The notes below the pieces were generated by a model. That model saw only the letters and a program-made list of their open reading frames with translations, was not told where the DNA came from and did not search any database. 64,000 nt of DNA from Zoogloea dura (lineage in GTDB: Bacteria; Pseudomonadota; Gammaproteobacteria; Burkholderiales; Rhodocyclaceae). Below are positions 34,948 through 42,693 of this stretch, one piece after another; positions within the stretch are counted from its first letter, which is position 1, and each line of letters opens with the position of its first letter. A program made the translations under genes and the position numbers. The DNA is taken from NCBI RefSeq assembly GCF_012927165.1, contig NZ_JABBGA010000002.1:62001-126000 (forward strand). Reading direction: 5' to 3'.

Positions 34948-36162
34948 TCAGACCGGAGGCGGTGGCGGAATGATCCTTTGCCCCGCCAGGGCCGCCCGGG
35001 CACCAAAATCCCAGCGGGCCTGCAGGTCGATCCAGCGCTGGGCCTCGCTGCTCAGGCTGCCCTGGATGTCATGGCCCCGGCTCCAGCGCAGACCGGCCTG
35101 CCAGCGCGCACGCTGCGCGTCCCACTGTTGGCGGGCCTTGGGGAGATCCGGCAGAACGAGTTCTTCCGGGAAATCCAGCAGCAGCGGGTCGGCCTCGTCG
35201 CCGGCCGGTGAAACACCGCGGATGCCATCTGCATTCAGTCCGGTCATGCGGTTCCAGCCAAGGGTCGCCGAGGCCGCCAGCCGCGGATCGTCCGAGGCCA
35301 TCCAGGCGAGCACGCTCTCGAGTGCCTGGAAAGAGCCCAGGCGTGCCGCCAGGGGGCCCCGCTCCGCGGCCGGCCGCTCAGCGATCTGCGCCAGGACGGC
35401 GTCCTGCCCGGCGGGCTGGGCCAAGGCGGCGAGCCAACCCAGCGCCCGCCCGTCCGGCGCCGCGGCGAGGTGCCGGAGCGTGTCCGGCAGCCAGGGCTGG
35501 CCCGTCCACACGGCCGCCTGCAGCACGGCATCGACGACCCGCGGATCAGGGTGGCGCAGCGCTTCGGCGTAGGGTCGCGCTTGCGGCGCCTGGCGTGTAT
35601 CCAGGCACAGGGCCGCGCGCCAGGCGAGCTCGGCGACATCCGCCTGCTCGTGCAGCAGCACGCCGGCCAGCTCCGGCGCCGCGGGGTCGAGGCGGCCGTG
35701 ATGGGCCAGGGCGAGAGCCGCCCAGGCCGCATGCTGTGGGCTGCCATGGGCCAGGGCTGCGCGCAGCGTGGCCTCGGTCGCCGCCAGGGGCACCAGGGTC
35801 AGCGCCTCACCGAATCCGGCCAGGGCCGGCCCCCGGGCCTTCGCAAAGGCTTCGAGCACACTCCGGACCTGCCCGCCGCCGCCACTGCGGAGCAGCGCCC
35901 AGGCGGCGGCGAACACTTCGTCCCGGTCAGTCGACGCCAGCAGCTCGGCGACCATCCCGTCCAGGGCCTCGCCGGCCACCAGGGCGCCCTGGAGATGGGC
36001 TTCCAGCCTTTCGCTGAGGTAGGCGAAGTCGCGCAGGGTCAGTGAATCCGAATACACCGACGCACGGCGGCGCTGCCACAGGTAGGCCAGCTCCTCCAGG
36101 TGGCTGAGGACCCGGGCCGGGATGAAGCGCCAGGCGCGTGCGAGGGGAGCGACCGTCGGCAT
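34948..36162 (-). CDS. TIGR02270-type HEAT-like repeat protein of T6SS loci
   Basis: The 404-residue, mostly helical protein resembles the TIGR02270 family found in T6SS clusters. The repeated pattern of Ala/Leu-rich helix pairs (AWALLRSGGGGQVRSVLEAF, AAWAALALAHHGRLDPAAPE, DPRVVDAVLQAAVWTG) and the terminal ARAALAGQRIIPP are visible. Its biochemical role is unknown; the position behind the effector module suggests a scaffold or adaptor for cargo or the spike. It lies 3 bp after the DUF6484 gene. Confidence 0.8.
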   Translation of the reverse strand: MPTVAPLARAWRFIPARVLSHLEELAYLWQRRRASVYSDSLTLRDFAYLSERLEAHLQGALVAGEALDGMVAELLASTDRDEVFAAAWALLRSGGGGQVRSVLEAFAKARGPALAGFGEALTLVPLAATEATLRAALAHGSPQHAAWAALALAHHGRLDPAAPELAGVLLHEQADVAELAWRAALCLDTRQAPQARPYAEALRHPDPRVVDAVLQAAVWTGQPWLPDTLRHLAAAPDGRALGWLAALAQPAGQDAVLAQIAERPAAERGPLAARLGSFQALESVLAWMASDDPRLAASATLGWNRMTGLNADGIRGVSPAGDEADPLLLDFPEELVLPDLPKARQQWDAQRARWQAGLRWSRGHDIQGSLSSEAQRWIDLQARWDFGARAALAGQRIIPPPPPV

Positions 36163-36165
36163 CGG

Positions 36166-36594
36166 CTAGTTGATGGAAACACTGCCGGCCTTGATGCGCT
36201 GCAGGCCGCGGGCGCGGATCAGCACATCCTCGCCACGCAGCACGGCCTTGCCATCGGCCCGCAGATCGAGGGTGGCGTCACCGCACTTGAGGGTCAGCAC
36301 CTCGGTCGCCTCGATGCACAGGCGCGCCGGCGGGGCGGGCGGGCTGTAGGGGCCGATGCGCCCCATCACCACGGCCGGATGCCCGCCGGCGGGCGGCAGC
36401 ACGATGACCCAGTCGTGGGCCGCCAGCTCGATCGAGGTGCTGCCGCCCGCCTGTAGCCAGGCTGCATCCCACTCCCGGCCGTCCTGCAGGCGCACCCGGA
36501 TCAGGCCGCCCTCCAGCAGGGCGGTCACTTCGGCCCGCAGGGGATGCGGGGCCACTTCATGGGGCAGGGGCAGGACACGGGCGACTTCAGGCAT
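36166..36594 (-). CDS. Small beta-rich T6SS accessory protein (DUF6484-like)
   Basis: The 142-residue protein is predicted to be nearly all beta: an SH3/OB-like segment (LIRVRLQDGREWDAAW, VIVLPPAGGHPAVVMGRIGPY) followed by a short VgrG-tail-like repeat (TLKCGDATLDLRADGKAVLR). This matches my recollection of DUF6484 proteins found with DUF4150 and DUF2169 in spike modules. The C-terminal beta pattern resembles the VgrG tail, so it may cap or extend the spike; this is inference. The ribosome binding site is GGAG. Confidence 0.65.
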   Translation of the reverse strand: MPEVARVLPLPHEVAPHPLRAEVTALLEGGLIRVRLQDGREWDAAWLQAGGSTSIELAAHDWVIVLPPAGGHPAVVMGRIGPYSPPAPPARLCIEATEVLTLKCGDATLDLRADGKAVLRGEDVLIRARGLQRIKAGSVSIN

Positions 36595-36646
36595 GGCTTA
36601 CTCCAGCAGCAGGGACGGACGGCGGGCGGTGGGCGGTAGATGGGAT

Positions 36647-37222
36647 TCAGCCGACCCAGTCCTCCGGCAGGATGAATTCAAGGGTGGTGATGCCGGCGTC
36701 GAGGATGGCCTGGCGGACCCGCCGGCTCACCACGATGCCGTTCACCGACTCGGCGAGCCGGAACATGTCGGCTGCGCCCACCTTGCGGGGATCGATGGCC
36801 AGCCCGTCGAAATCCACCGACAGCAGCGGACCGTCCGGCGCCGAATACGTTGAGCGGGACAGGTCCGCCGCGGCCACCAGGCCGATCAGGTTGAAGGCCA
36901 GCAGCTCGTCATGGCTGCGCCCGCGGGCCTGCTCGGTGACCCGGGCGGGATAGAAGTCGATGTTGGAGACACCCGCGGCACTCAGGCAGGCGGCCAGGCG
37001 GCGCGACATGAGCGGCAGGGGCACGTCGGTCAGCTCCGGCACCAGCCCCTCCTCGCCCGGCTCGACGCTCACCGGCACCGGCACGGGAGGCGGCGCCTCG
37101 AAGGGCTGGCCGATGATCCAGCTGCGCTCCTCGTCATCGGGCTCGTAGCTGTACTGGGCGTGGTCGCCCTCCTCCGGGCTGTAGCAGGCCAGCAGGTAAT
37201 ACGCAGCGGATGAATCGGCCAT
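36647..37222 (-). CDS. Imm11-family (DUF1629) immunity protein
   Basis: The 191-residue cytosolic protein ends in the pattern typical of Imm11/DUF1629 proteins: ADMFRLAESVNGIVVSRRV, then ILDAGITTLEFILPEDW. It lies 22 bp after the AHH nuclease gene in the same transcription direction, the usual arrangement of effector followed by immunity gene, so it should protect the producer and kin from that toxin. The ATG at 37222 has GGGAGGG upstream; the frame is open for 12 more codons that overlap the effector gene end. Confidence 0.75.
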   Translation of the reverse strand: MADSSAAYYLLACYSPEEGDHAQYSYEPDDEERSWIIGQPFEAPPPVPVPVSVEPGEEGLVPELTDVPLPLMSRRLAACLSAAGVSNIDFYPARVTEQARGRSHDELLAFNLIGLVAAADLSRSTYSAPDGPLLSVDFDGLAIDPRKVGAADMFRLAESVNGIVVSRRVRQAILDAGITTLEFILPEDWVG

Positions 37223-37244
37223 CTGGCCCTCCCCGGCTCGAGCC

Positions 37245-38147
37245 TCAGAGCTTGCCAATCAGTTTTCCCCAGCGGGATGTGAACACCACCGCATGCCCGC
37301 GCCGGCCCTTGAGGTAGCCGCGCATGCGCGCCGACACCCCGTTGAGGCGCTTGATCAGGCTGAAGGGCGGCGGAATGCCGTATTCGGCGATCTTCTCCTC
37401 GCGCTTGGCGCATTGGCGGCAGGCGAGTTCGTCGAGGTTCTTCTTTTTCTTGTCCTTCAGGGATGCCGCGATCTTGTTGAGCACCCCCAGCACGAACTTG
37501 TTGTAATCGACGTGGGCATCGTGGAACTGGGCGTTCACCAGGCGCGTGGCCTTGTCCACGTAGAGCCACTTGCGGTTTGCCGGATCGACCTCGTGGCGGA
37601 GGCCGTCGAGCTTGGTGCTGGAGGCGCTGCGACGGGCCGCCCGGCGGCGCACGCTGCCCTCTTCGGCATCGCCGTCCATGGCGCTCGGCGCCCCCACCCA
37701 GTCGCCTGTGCCGTTGCCCCCCACCGCGTAATTGCCCGGCAGCCAGACGCCGTTCTCGAGCCCGTTCACGTCGTAGCCGATGTCGCTCCACAGCTTGTTC
37801 GCGCCGCTGCCCTTCTGCATGAAGCGCTTGAGCTGGGTGGCCTTCTTGAGGGAGGCCTGGGCCGGGATCAGGTGATGGGCGGCGCACCACACCGGGTAGC
37901 TGTGCTCGCCGACCTTGACCTCCTTGTCGGCCTGCTCGGGATAGGGCACCGGCCTGAGCTTGCGTTTCATCGGGGCATACAGGGCGGTGCCCGTGCCGGC
38001 CTCCATGCAGTCGCCCAAGGTGCCGCCGTTGCCGACCAGCTGGTTGTTGACCTTCTCGGGGGCGGGCGCATCGTGATCGAAGGGGCAAGGCACGTCGCCG
38101 CCATCGGCGATCAGGCCGATCATCACGGATTCTGCGAGTTCCGTCAT
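37245..38147 (-). CDS. T6SS effector: AHH-type HNH/EndoVII nuclease
   Basis: The 300-residue protein has no signal peptide. Its N-terminal 80 residues contain CPFDHDAPAPEKVNN and AVKVxY-like spacing of unclear fold. The core carries WCAAHHLIPAQ (His91, His92), GYDVNGLENGVWLPGNY (Asn132) and QFHDAHVDYNKFV (His209, His212), the pattern of the AHH branch of HNH/ENDO VII nucleases. A CRQC pair lies near residue 245. It follows a PAAR-like DUF4150 gene by 4 bp and precedes an Imm11 gene, so it is most simply a DNA- or RNA-cleaving antibacterial T6SS toxin. The start at 38147 has GTGAGG upstream. Activity is inferred from motif and context. Confidence 0.8.
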   Translation of the reverse strand: MTELAESVMIGLIADGGDVPCPFDHDAPAPEKVNNQLVGNGGTLGDCMEAGTGTALYAPMKRKLRPVPYPEQADKEVKVGEHSYPVWCAAHHLIPAQASLKKATQLKRFMQKGSGANKLWSDIGYDVNGLENGVWLPGNYAVGGNGTGDWVGAPSAMDGDAEEGSVRRRAARRSASSTKLDGLRHEVDPANRKWLYVDKATRLVNAQFHDAHVDYNKFVLGVLNKIAASLKDKKKKNLDELACRQCAKREEKIAEYGIPPPFSLIKRLNGVSARMRGYLKGRRGHAVVFTSRWGKLIGKL

Positions 38148-38151
38148 GGCC

Positions 38152-38532
38152 TCACCCGAGGATGTTCTTCTTGTTGTGCCAGAGGGGGTCGCCGAGGCGG
38201 CAGACATTCTTCCCGTCGAGCATCACGTTGAAGGAGTACATCAGGAACTCGCACTCCTGCTTGAAGGTGCTGCTGATCACGCCGCCCAGCGTGCCCGCCT
38301 CGTCCCCCGAACTCATCATGTACTTGGCGCCCTTCACCATCACCATCGAACCGTCTGCCTTGACGGTGGTGGTGCCGGAAATCGTGTCGGACGACTTGCC
38401 GATGTTCGGATAGGGAATGGGCACCGGCGGCGCCGACGGCACCGGCGTCTTGCACACATCGGGAAAGACCATGCTCATGCCGCCGCTGGTCTTGTGGGCA
38501 AAGCCGGCAATATTATGAACACTGCATGGCAT
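38152..38532 (-). CDS. PAAR-like DUF4150 spike-tip protein
   Basis: The 126-residue protein resembles DUF4150/PAAR-like proteins that sharpen the VgrG tip and carry effectors. Landmarks are MVFPDVCKTPVPSAPPVPIP YPN near the start, the SSGDEAGTLGGVIS turn and the C-terminal VCRLGDPLWHN. The ATG at 38532 has GAGG 8 nt upstream; the frame stays open upstream over the neighbouring gene. It is directly followed by the nuclease effector gene. Confidence 0.85.
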   Translation of the reverse strand: MPCSVHNIAGFAHKTSGGMSMVFPDVCKTPVPSAPPVPIPYPNIGKSSDTISGTTTVKADGSMVMVKGAKYMMSSGDEAGTLGGVISSTFKQECEFLMYSFNVMLDGKNVCRLGDPLWHNKKNILG

Positions 38533-38542
38533 GGATTCGACC

Positions 38543-39598
38543 TCAGGTGCTGCGTTCGAGGATGACCGCGGCCCGGTCTCCCCTGTCGGAAGAAGCATAG
38601 ACCAAAGCCGGACCGGGTCGATAGCCCCCGGCCAGGCCGTGGCAGGCCAGCGCCGCCAGGGCCGTGCCGTGGGCCGCCCCCAGGTCGCCGAAGCACTCGG
38701 CCGGGTGCTCCATGCGGGCCTCGTCGGCAAACGCCGCCGCATTGCGGATGCGCGTCACGCCGAACTCCCGGGCCCAGTAACGCTCCCCGTTGAAGCTGCA
38801 ATAGACGGTCTGCAGCGGTGCCGACAGCCCCGCCGCATCCAGGCAGGTCGACACGGTGGCCGCCAGCCCATCCCCCAGGTAGGGCTCATCGGCGTACAGA
38901 TGCCCGGGCTCGAAGCCGCTGCCGGCCGCGGCGATCCGGGCGAGGATGGGCAGGCCATGGCTGCGCGCCACGGACGCCTCTGCCACCAGCAGGAAGGCCG
39001 CCCCCTCCGCGGGGCTGAAGCCATCGCTGACGGTCTCGCCACGAATGCGCCCGGCGCGGTCCAGCGCGCCCAGCACGTACAGGTCCACCAGGGAATCCAG
39101 CCCGCCCACCAGGATCATGCCGGCCTGCCCGGCCTCGATGCGCGCCACGGCCTGGGACAAGGCCATCAGGCCGCCGGCCCGCCCGCGCGGCGCGGCGATG
39201 CTGAGCGCCGGATCGAAGCAGGCGCCGGCCTGGCTGGCCAGGAGCTTGAGGAAGCGTTCGGTGTCGATCGGCTGCGTCGTGTGGTGCTCCGGCAGGCCGA
39301 GGAACAGGGGCGGCGCGGGCAGATCGGCGGGCAGGCCGGCATGCAGGTCGGCCAGGGCAACATGGGCCAGGCGCAGCATGCGGGCCTCGCGGGCCTGCAG
39401 GGGCGCCGCCGCCAGGCCTGGGGCGAGCGCCGGCAGGCCTTCGTCGGGCACCACGCCGGCGATGAAGCGCTCGAAGCGCCGGTCGCACCAGTCGATCTCC
39501 CGCAGCACCGCCAGGCGCGCCCGGGCACCGGCGGCGCTCTCCGCCAGCCCGAGGCCCGCCGGACACACCAGTCCGGCCGCGGCGATGACTGCCGTCAT
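38543..39598 (-). CDS. T6SS-linked thiolase-fold protein without a catalytic Cys
   Basis: The 351-residue protein has the beta-ketoacyl-synthase/thiolase fold pattern: AAGLVCPAGLG at the start, GRAGGLMALSQAVARIEAGQ, ILVGGLDSLVD, GFSPAEGAAFLLVAE, then CFGDLGAAHGTALAAL near the end. Where FAS enzymes have the nucleophilic Cys (A-C-x-T/S-G) this protein reads PRGRAGG, so condensation chemistry is unlikely. Such proteins recur next to DUF2169 and DUF4150 in T6SS cargo modules and are annotated as ketosynthase-like. Its role is unknown; an effector-loading chaperone or scaffold is a possibility. Start overlaps the DUF2169 stop by 4 bp. Confidence 0.75.
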   Translation of the reverse strand: MTAVIAAAGLVCPAGLGLAESAAGARARLAVLREIDWCDRRFERFIAGVVPDEGLPALAPGLAAAPLQAREARMLRLAHVALADLHAGLPADLPAPPLFLGLPEHHTTQPIDTERFLKLLASQAGACFDPALSIAAPRGRAGGLMALSQAVARIEAGQAGMILVGGLDSLVDLYVLGALDRAGRIRGETVSDGFSPAEGAAFLLVAEASVARSHGLPILARIAAAGSGFEPGHLYADEPYLGDGLAATVSTCLDAAGLSAPLQTVYCSFNGERYWAREFGVTRIRNAAAFADEARMEHPAECFGDLGAAHGTALAALACHGLAGGYRPGPALVYASSDRGDRAAVILERST

Positions 39599-40614
39599 GA
39601 TGGAATGACCTCCGCCCGCCCGGACACGTGCAGGGCACGCAGCTTGAGGAGGTGCTTGTCCACCGCCAGCTCGGCCCGCCAGACCATCTGCAGGCGGGCC
39701 ATGTCCGGCTCGATGAGGACGGTGTCGAGCAGCGGCTCGGCCGCGATATGGCGCCCGGCGAAGTCGAAGGCCAGGTGCAGGTCGGGGCGCGGCAGGGTGA
39801 AGCCGACCCGCCCTCCTCCCGTCATGCCGTCCAACTCGACGCTTTCCCCGCCGACCAGGCGCTGCGGCGCGATCAGCGCGGGCGGAGCCACGTGGAAGAA
39901 GCGGGGATCGAAGTCGAGGGGCAGGTAGGGCGCGCGCGACTTCTGCCAGGCGGCGTCATAAGTGCCGGCATGCCGGGCACGCCCCAGCCAGGCCGCTGCG
40001 ACGGGCGCCATGCCGGCCGGCTCGGGCCGCTCATGGGGGTGGCGCAGCAGGGCCTCGGGGTCCTCGATGCAGGGCAGCGGCAGGCCGGCCGGATCCGTGT
40101 CCCAGCTGGCGACAAAGCCGCGCCCCACCGGGTTGCGCAGCTCGGCTTCGGGCGGATGATCGGGATGGGCCCGGGACTGCCCGCCAAAGGCCAGCTCCCA
40201 GCGCAGCGGCAGGCGCTCGAAGGGCTTGGGGGCGCTCGGCCGCCAGCCTTCGCCTTCGCGCTGCCAGACGCGCTCGCCAAAGACGCGCAGGCGCCGGCTG
40301 AGCGTGCCGACGCGCAGGGCCACCTCCATGGACTGCACCGGCCCGGCGGGCGCCACCGCGCGGCCGAGCAGCAGCACGTCGGTAGACGGCTTGAGCAGGG
40401 TCAGGTCGGCCGCCGCGCGCAGGGAGCTGCTGGCCGGATCGCCCCAATACACATCGCTGGCGAGGAACATGGCCTGGCTGGCTGCGACCTGCGGCACGCC
40501 GGTGGACAGGTCGTAGCTGACCTTCACCGCGGCATAGGCGCACTCGACCCCGCCCGGCGAGGGGAACACCGCCAGCGTGGCAGGATAGGGCGTGGTGTTG
40601 AGGACCTGGAGCAT
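39595..40614 (-). CDS. DUF2169 T6SS accessory protein
   Basis: The 339-residue protein matches the DUF2169 pattern: N-terminal TPYPATLAVFPSPGGVECA and AAVKVSYDL, DVYWGDPASSSLRAAADL, a GERVW element, LRWELAFGGQ, RNPVGRG and PYLPLDFDPRFFHVAPP. DUF2169 proteins are encoded beside VgrG and PAAR-like genes and are thought to assist effector loading on the spike. It begins 5 bp after vgrG and overlaps the thiolase-fold gene by 4 bp. Confidence 0.85.
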   Translation of the reverse strand: MLQVLNTTPYPATLAVFPSPGGVECAYAAVKVSYDLSTGVPQVAASQAMFLASDVYWGDPASSSLRAAADLTLLKPSTDVLLLGRAVAPAGPVQSMEVALRVGTLSRRLRVFGERVWQREGEGWRPSAPKPFERLPLRWELAFGGQSRAHPDHPPEAELRNPVGRGFVASWDTDPAGLPLPCIEDPEALLRHPHERPEPAGMAPVAAAWLGRARHAGTYDAAWQKSRAPYLPLDFDPRFFHVAPPALIAPQRLVGGESVELDGMTGGGRVGFTLPRPDLHLAFDFAGRHIAAEPLLDTVLIEPDMARLQMVWRAELAVDKHLLKLRALHVSGRAEVIPS

Positions 40615-40619
40615 GGGAC

Positions 40620-42683
40620 TCAGTTGCCGGCGATCTTGGAGCCCTTGATGACCACATCGCCCGACGCCTTGACGCTCACCTTGCCACTGCCCTTGATGGA
40701 GATATCCCGCCCCTGGATGGTGATGGTGCCGTCCTTCTTGAGGGTGAGCGAGGCATCGCCGGTCTTGAAGGTGATGGAGTCGGCAGCTTCCAGGTAGTAG
40801 TTCTTGCCCACCTGGACCCGTCCGTCCTTGCCCACCGTGACGGACTGGTTCTCGCCGATGCTGAGGGTGACGTTCTTGCCGACCGTCTCGGACAGGTTGG
40901 CACCGATATCCACGTGCTCGTCCGCCCCCACGCTGCGGTTGCGGCGCCCGCCCACATCGTGGCTTTCGTTGGCGCCGACCGTGATGCTGCGGTTGGAGCC
41001 CACCGCGGTGCTGGCATCCGCGCCCACCGTCAGGTCACGATTGACGCCGATGGTGATGGACTCATTGTTCTGCACCGACTCCGTGCGATCGTGGCCTACC
41101 GACACCGTCTCGTCATGGCCGACGGTCTTGGACCGGTCGGCGCCGATGGAGCGGGTCTCGCAGTTCTCGATGACACCATCGAAATTGCGTTCGGCGTGGA
41201 CATAGACCTGCTCCTCGCCCTTCTTGTCCTCGAAGCGGAGCTCGTTGAAGTTGTCGGGGGATCCGCCCTTCGTGGAGCGGGTCTTGATGCCGGTCTGGGT
41301 CATGTTGGCCGGCAGGGCATAGGGCGGCATCTGCTCCGCGTTATAGACCCGGCCGGTGATGATGGGCCGGTCCGGGTTGCCCTCGAGGAAGTCCACGATG
41401 ACCTCCTGGCCGATCCGCGGCAGAGCGACCATGCCCCAGTTCTTACCGGCCCAGGGGTGGGACACGCGCACCCAGCAGGAGGCGTTTTCGTCCTTGCGGC
41501 CGAGGCGGTCCCAGTGGAACTGGACCTTCACCCGCCCGTACTTGTCGGTGTAGATCTCCTCGCCGGCCGGCCCCACCACCACGGCGGTCTGCGGCCCGCG
41601 CACGGTCGCCCGGGGCGTCCGGCGCTCCGGCCGGAAGACCTCGCTGGTCGGCATCACGGTGAAGCGGCAGCTGTGGCTGGAGCCCTGCCCGGTGCCGGTC
41701 TCATGGCCGCCATGGAGCAGCTCGTACTCGGCCGACATGATCAGGTATTCCCGGTTCTGGTCGTCGCGGGGATGCTCCTTGAGCGTGAAGGTGGCGCCGC
41801 TGGCGATCTCCACCACACCGCTGCGCCCCTCCATCACCTCGTAGGGGACGCGCAGGGCCTCCAGGCGGGTCTTGACGTAGCGTTCGCCATCCGCCGTGCG
41901 GAGATAATCGCCCGGGTAGTCGTAGACCTCGAACTTCGCCCCTCCGTCGCTGGAGGACACCTTGCTGGACTTCTTGAGGTCCAGCGAAGGCCTCTCGAAG
42001 TCGTAGTCATCTAGCTCTGTCATGCCGGTGCGGATCTCGCGGGCGCTCATCCACTCGCCAATGGTCTTGTTCTCGGCGCGGCCCCGCCCGCCCTCGGGCA
42101 GGAAGCGGATGGAGGCGTGCCCGGGAACCGGCTTGTGGGCGCTGATGGAGTCGCACAGCACCACCGTATGCTTGCCCGGCGCGTGCTTGAGGAAATGGTA
42201 GATGCCCTCGGTTTCCAGCAACCGGCTGACGAAATCGAAATCGCTTTCCCGGTACTGGACGCAGTATTCGAGGGGCGGATAGCTGCCGGTCAGGCGGAAG
42301 TCGAAGCTGGCATCGGGATACTTGCCGAAGATCTCGCGGACGATGTCGGGCACCGACTTGTTCTGGAAGATCCGGCAGTCCGCGCTGCGCGTCAACAGCC
42401 ACAGCCAGGCATGGGCCACGATGCGATAGCGGAAATAGCGCCCTTCCACGCCCACCAGGCCGAAGCGCGTCACGCAGGCATTGAAATGCCGCGGCCCGGC
42501 CTCCAGGCCGTTGTGGATCACCGTCACGCCCTGCCCGAGGATGTCCTTGGGCAGCAGGGTCTCCTTGGCGGACAGCACGGTGATGTCGTATTCCGCCAGG
42601 CGCCCCAGCTCTTCGCGGGCACGCATGGTCTCGAAGCGCACGGCATCCCCGAACGGGGATGTGATCTCCATCAGTTGTTCCAT
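40620..42683 (-). CDS. vgrG: T6SS spike protein VgrG (TssI)
   Basis: VgrG trimers form the puncturing spike on the Hcp tube. The 687-residue protein has the gp27-like domain (ITSPFGDAVRFETMRAREEL, QYRESDFDFVSRLLETEGIY), the gp5 OB fold (YGRVKVQFHWDR, CWVRVSHPWAGKNWGM, PRIGQEVIVDFLEGNPDRP) and a long beta-helix tail (about 510-687) with roughly eight-residue VG-x-N/D repeats. A DUF2345-like end is present and no extra effector domain is fused. The ATG at 42683 has GAGGGA about 7 nt upstream; earlier in-frame codons overlap the methyltransferase gene. Confidence 0.97.
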   Translation of the reverse strand: MEQLMEITSPFGDAVRFETMRAREELGRLAEYDITVLSAKETLLPKDILGQGVTVIHNGLEAGPRHFNACVTRFGLVGVEGRYFRYRIVAHAWLWLLTRSADCRIFQNKSVPDIVREIFGKYPDASFDFRLTGSYPPLEYCVQYRESDFDFVSRLLETEGIYHFLKHAPGKHTVVLCDSISAHKPVPGHASIRFLPEGGRGRAENKTIGEWMSAREIRTGMTELDDYDFERPSLDLKKSSKVSSSDGGAKFEVYDYPGDYLRTADGERYVKTRLEALRVPYEVMEGRSGVVEIASGATFTLKEHPRDDQNREYLIMSAEYELLHGGHETGTGQGSSHSCRFTVMPTSEVFRPERRTPRATVRGPQTAVVVGPAGEEIYTDKYGRVKVQFHWDRLGRKDENASCWVRVSHPWAGKNWGMVALPRIGQEVIVDFLEGNPDRPIITGRVYNAEQMPPYALPANMTQTGIKTRSTKGGSPDNFNELRFEDKKGEEQVYVHAERNFDGVIENCETRSIGADRSKTVGHDETVSVGHDRTESVQNNESITIGVNRDLTVGADASTAVGSNRSITVGANESHDVGGRRNRSVGADEHVDIGANLSETVGKNVTLSIGENQSVTVGKDGRVQVGKNYYLEAADSITFKTGDASLTLKKDGTITIQGRDISIKGSGKVSVKASGDVVIKGSKIAGN

Positions 42684-42693
42684 GACATGTCCC

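Noticed and set aside
38543-39598. Fatty-acid or polyketide biosynthesis gene (3-oxoacyl-ACP synthase)
   Set aside because: The catalytic Cys is missing, no other FAS genes are near, and the gene is coupled to DUF2169 in a T6SS module.
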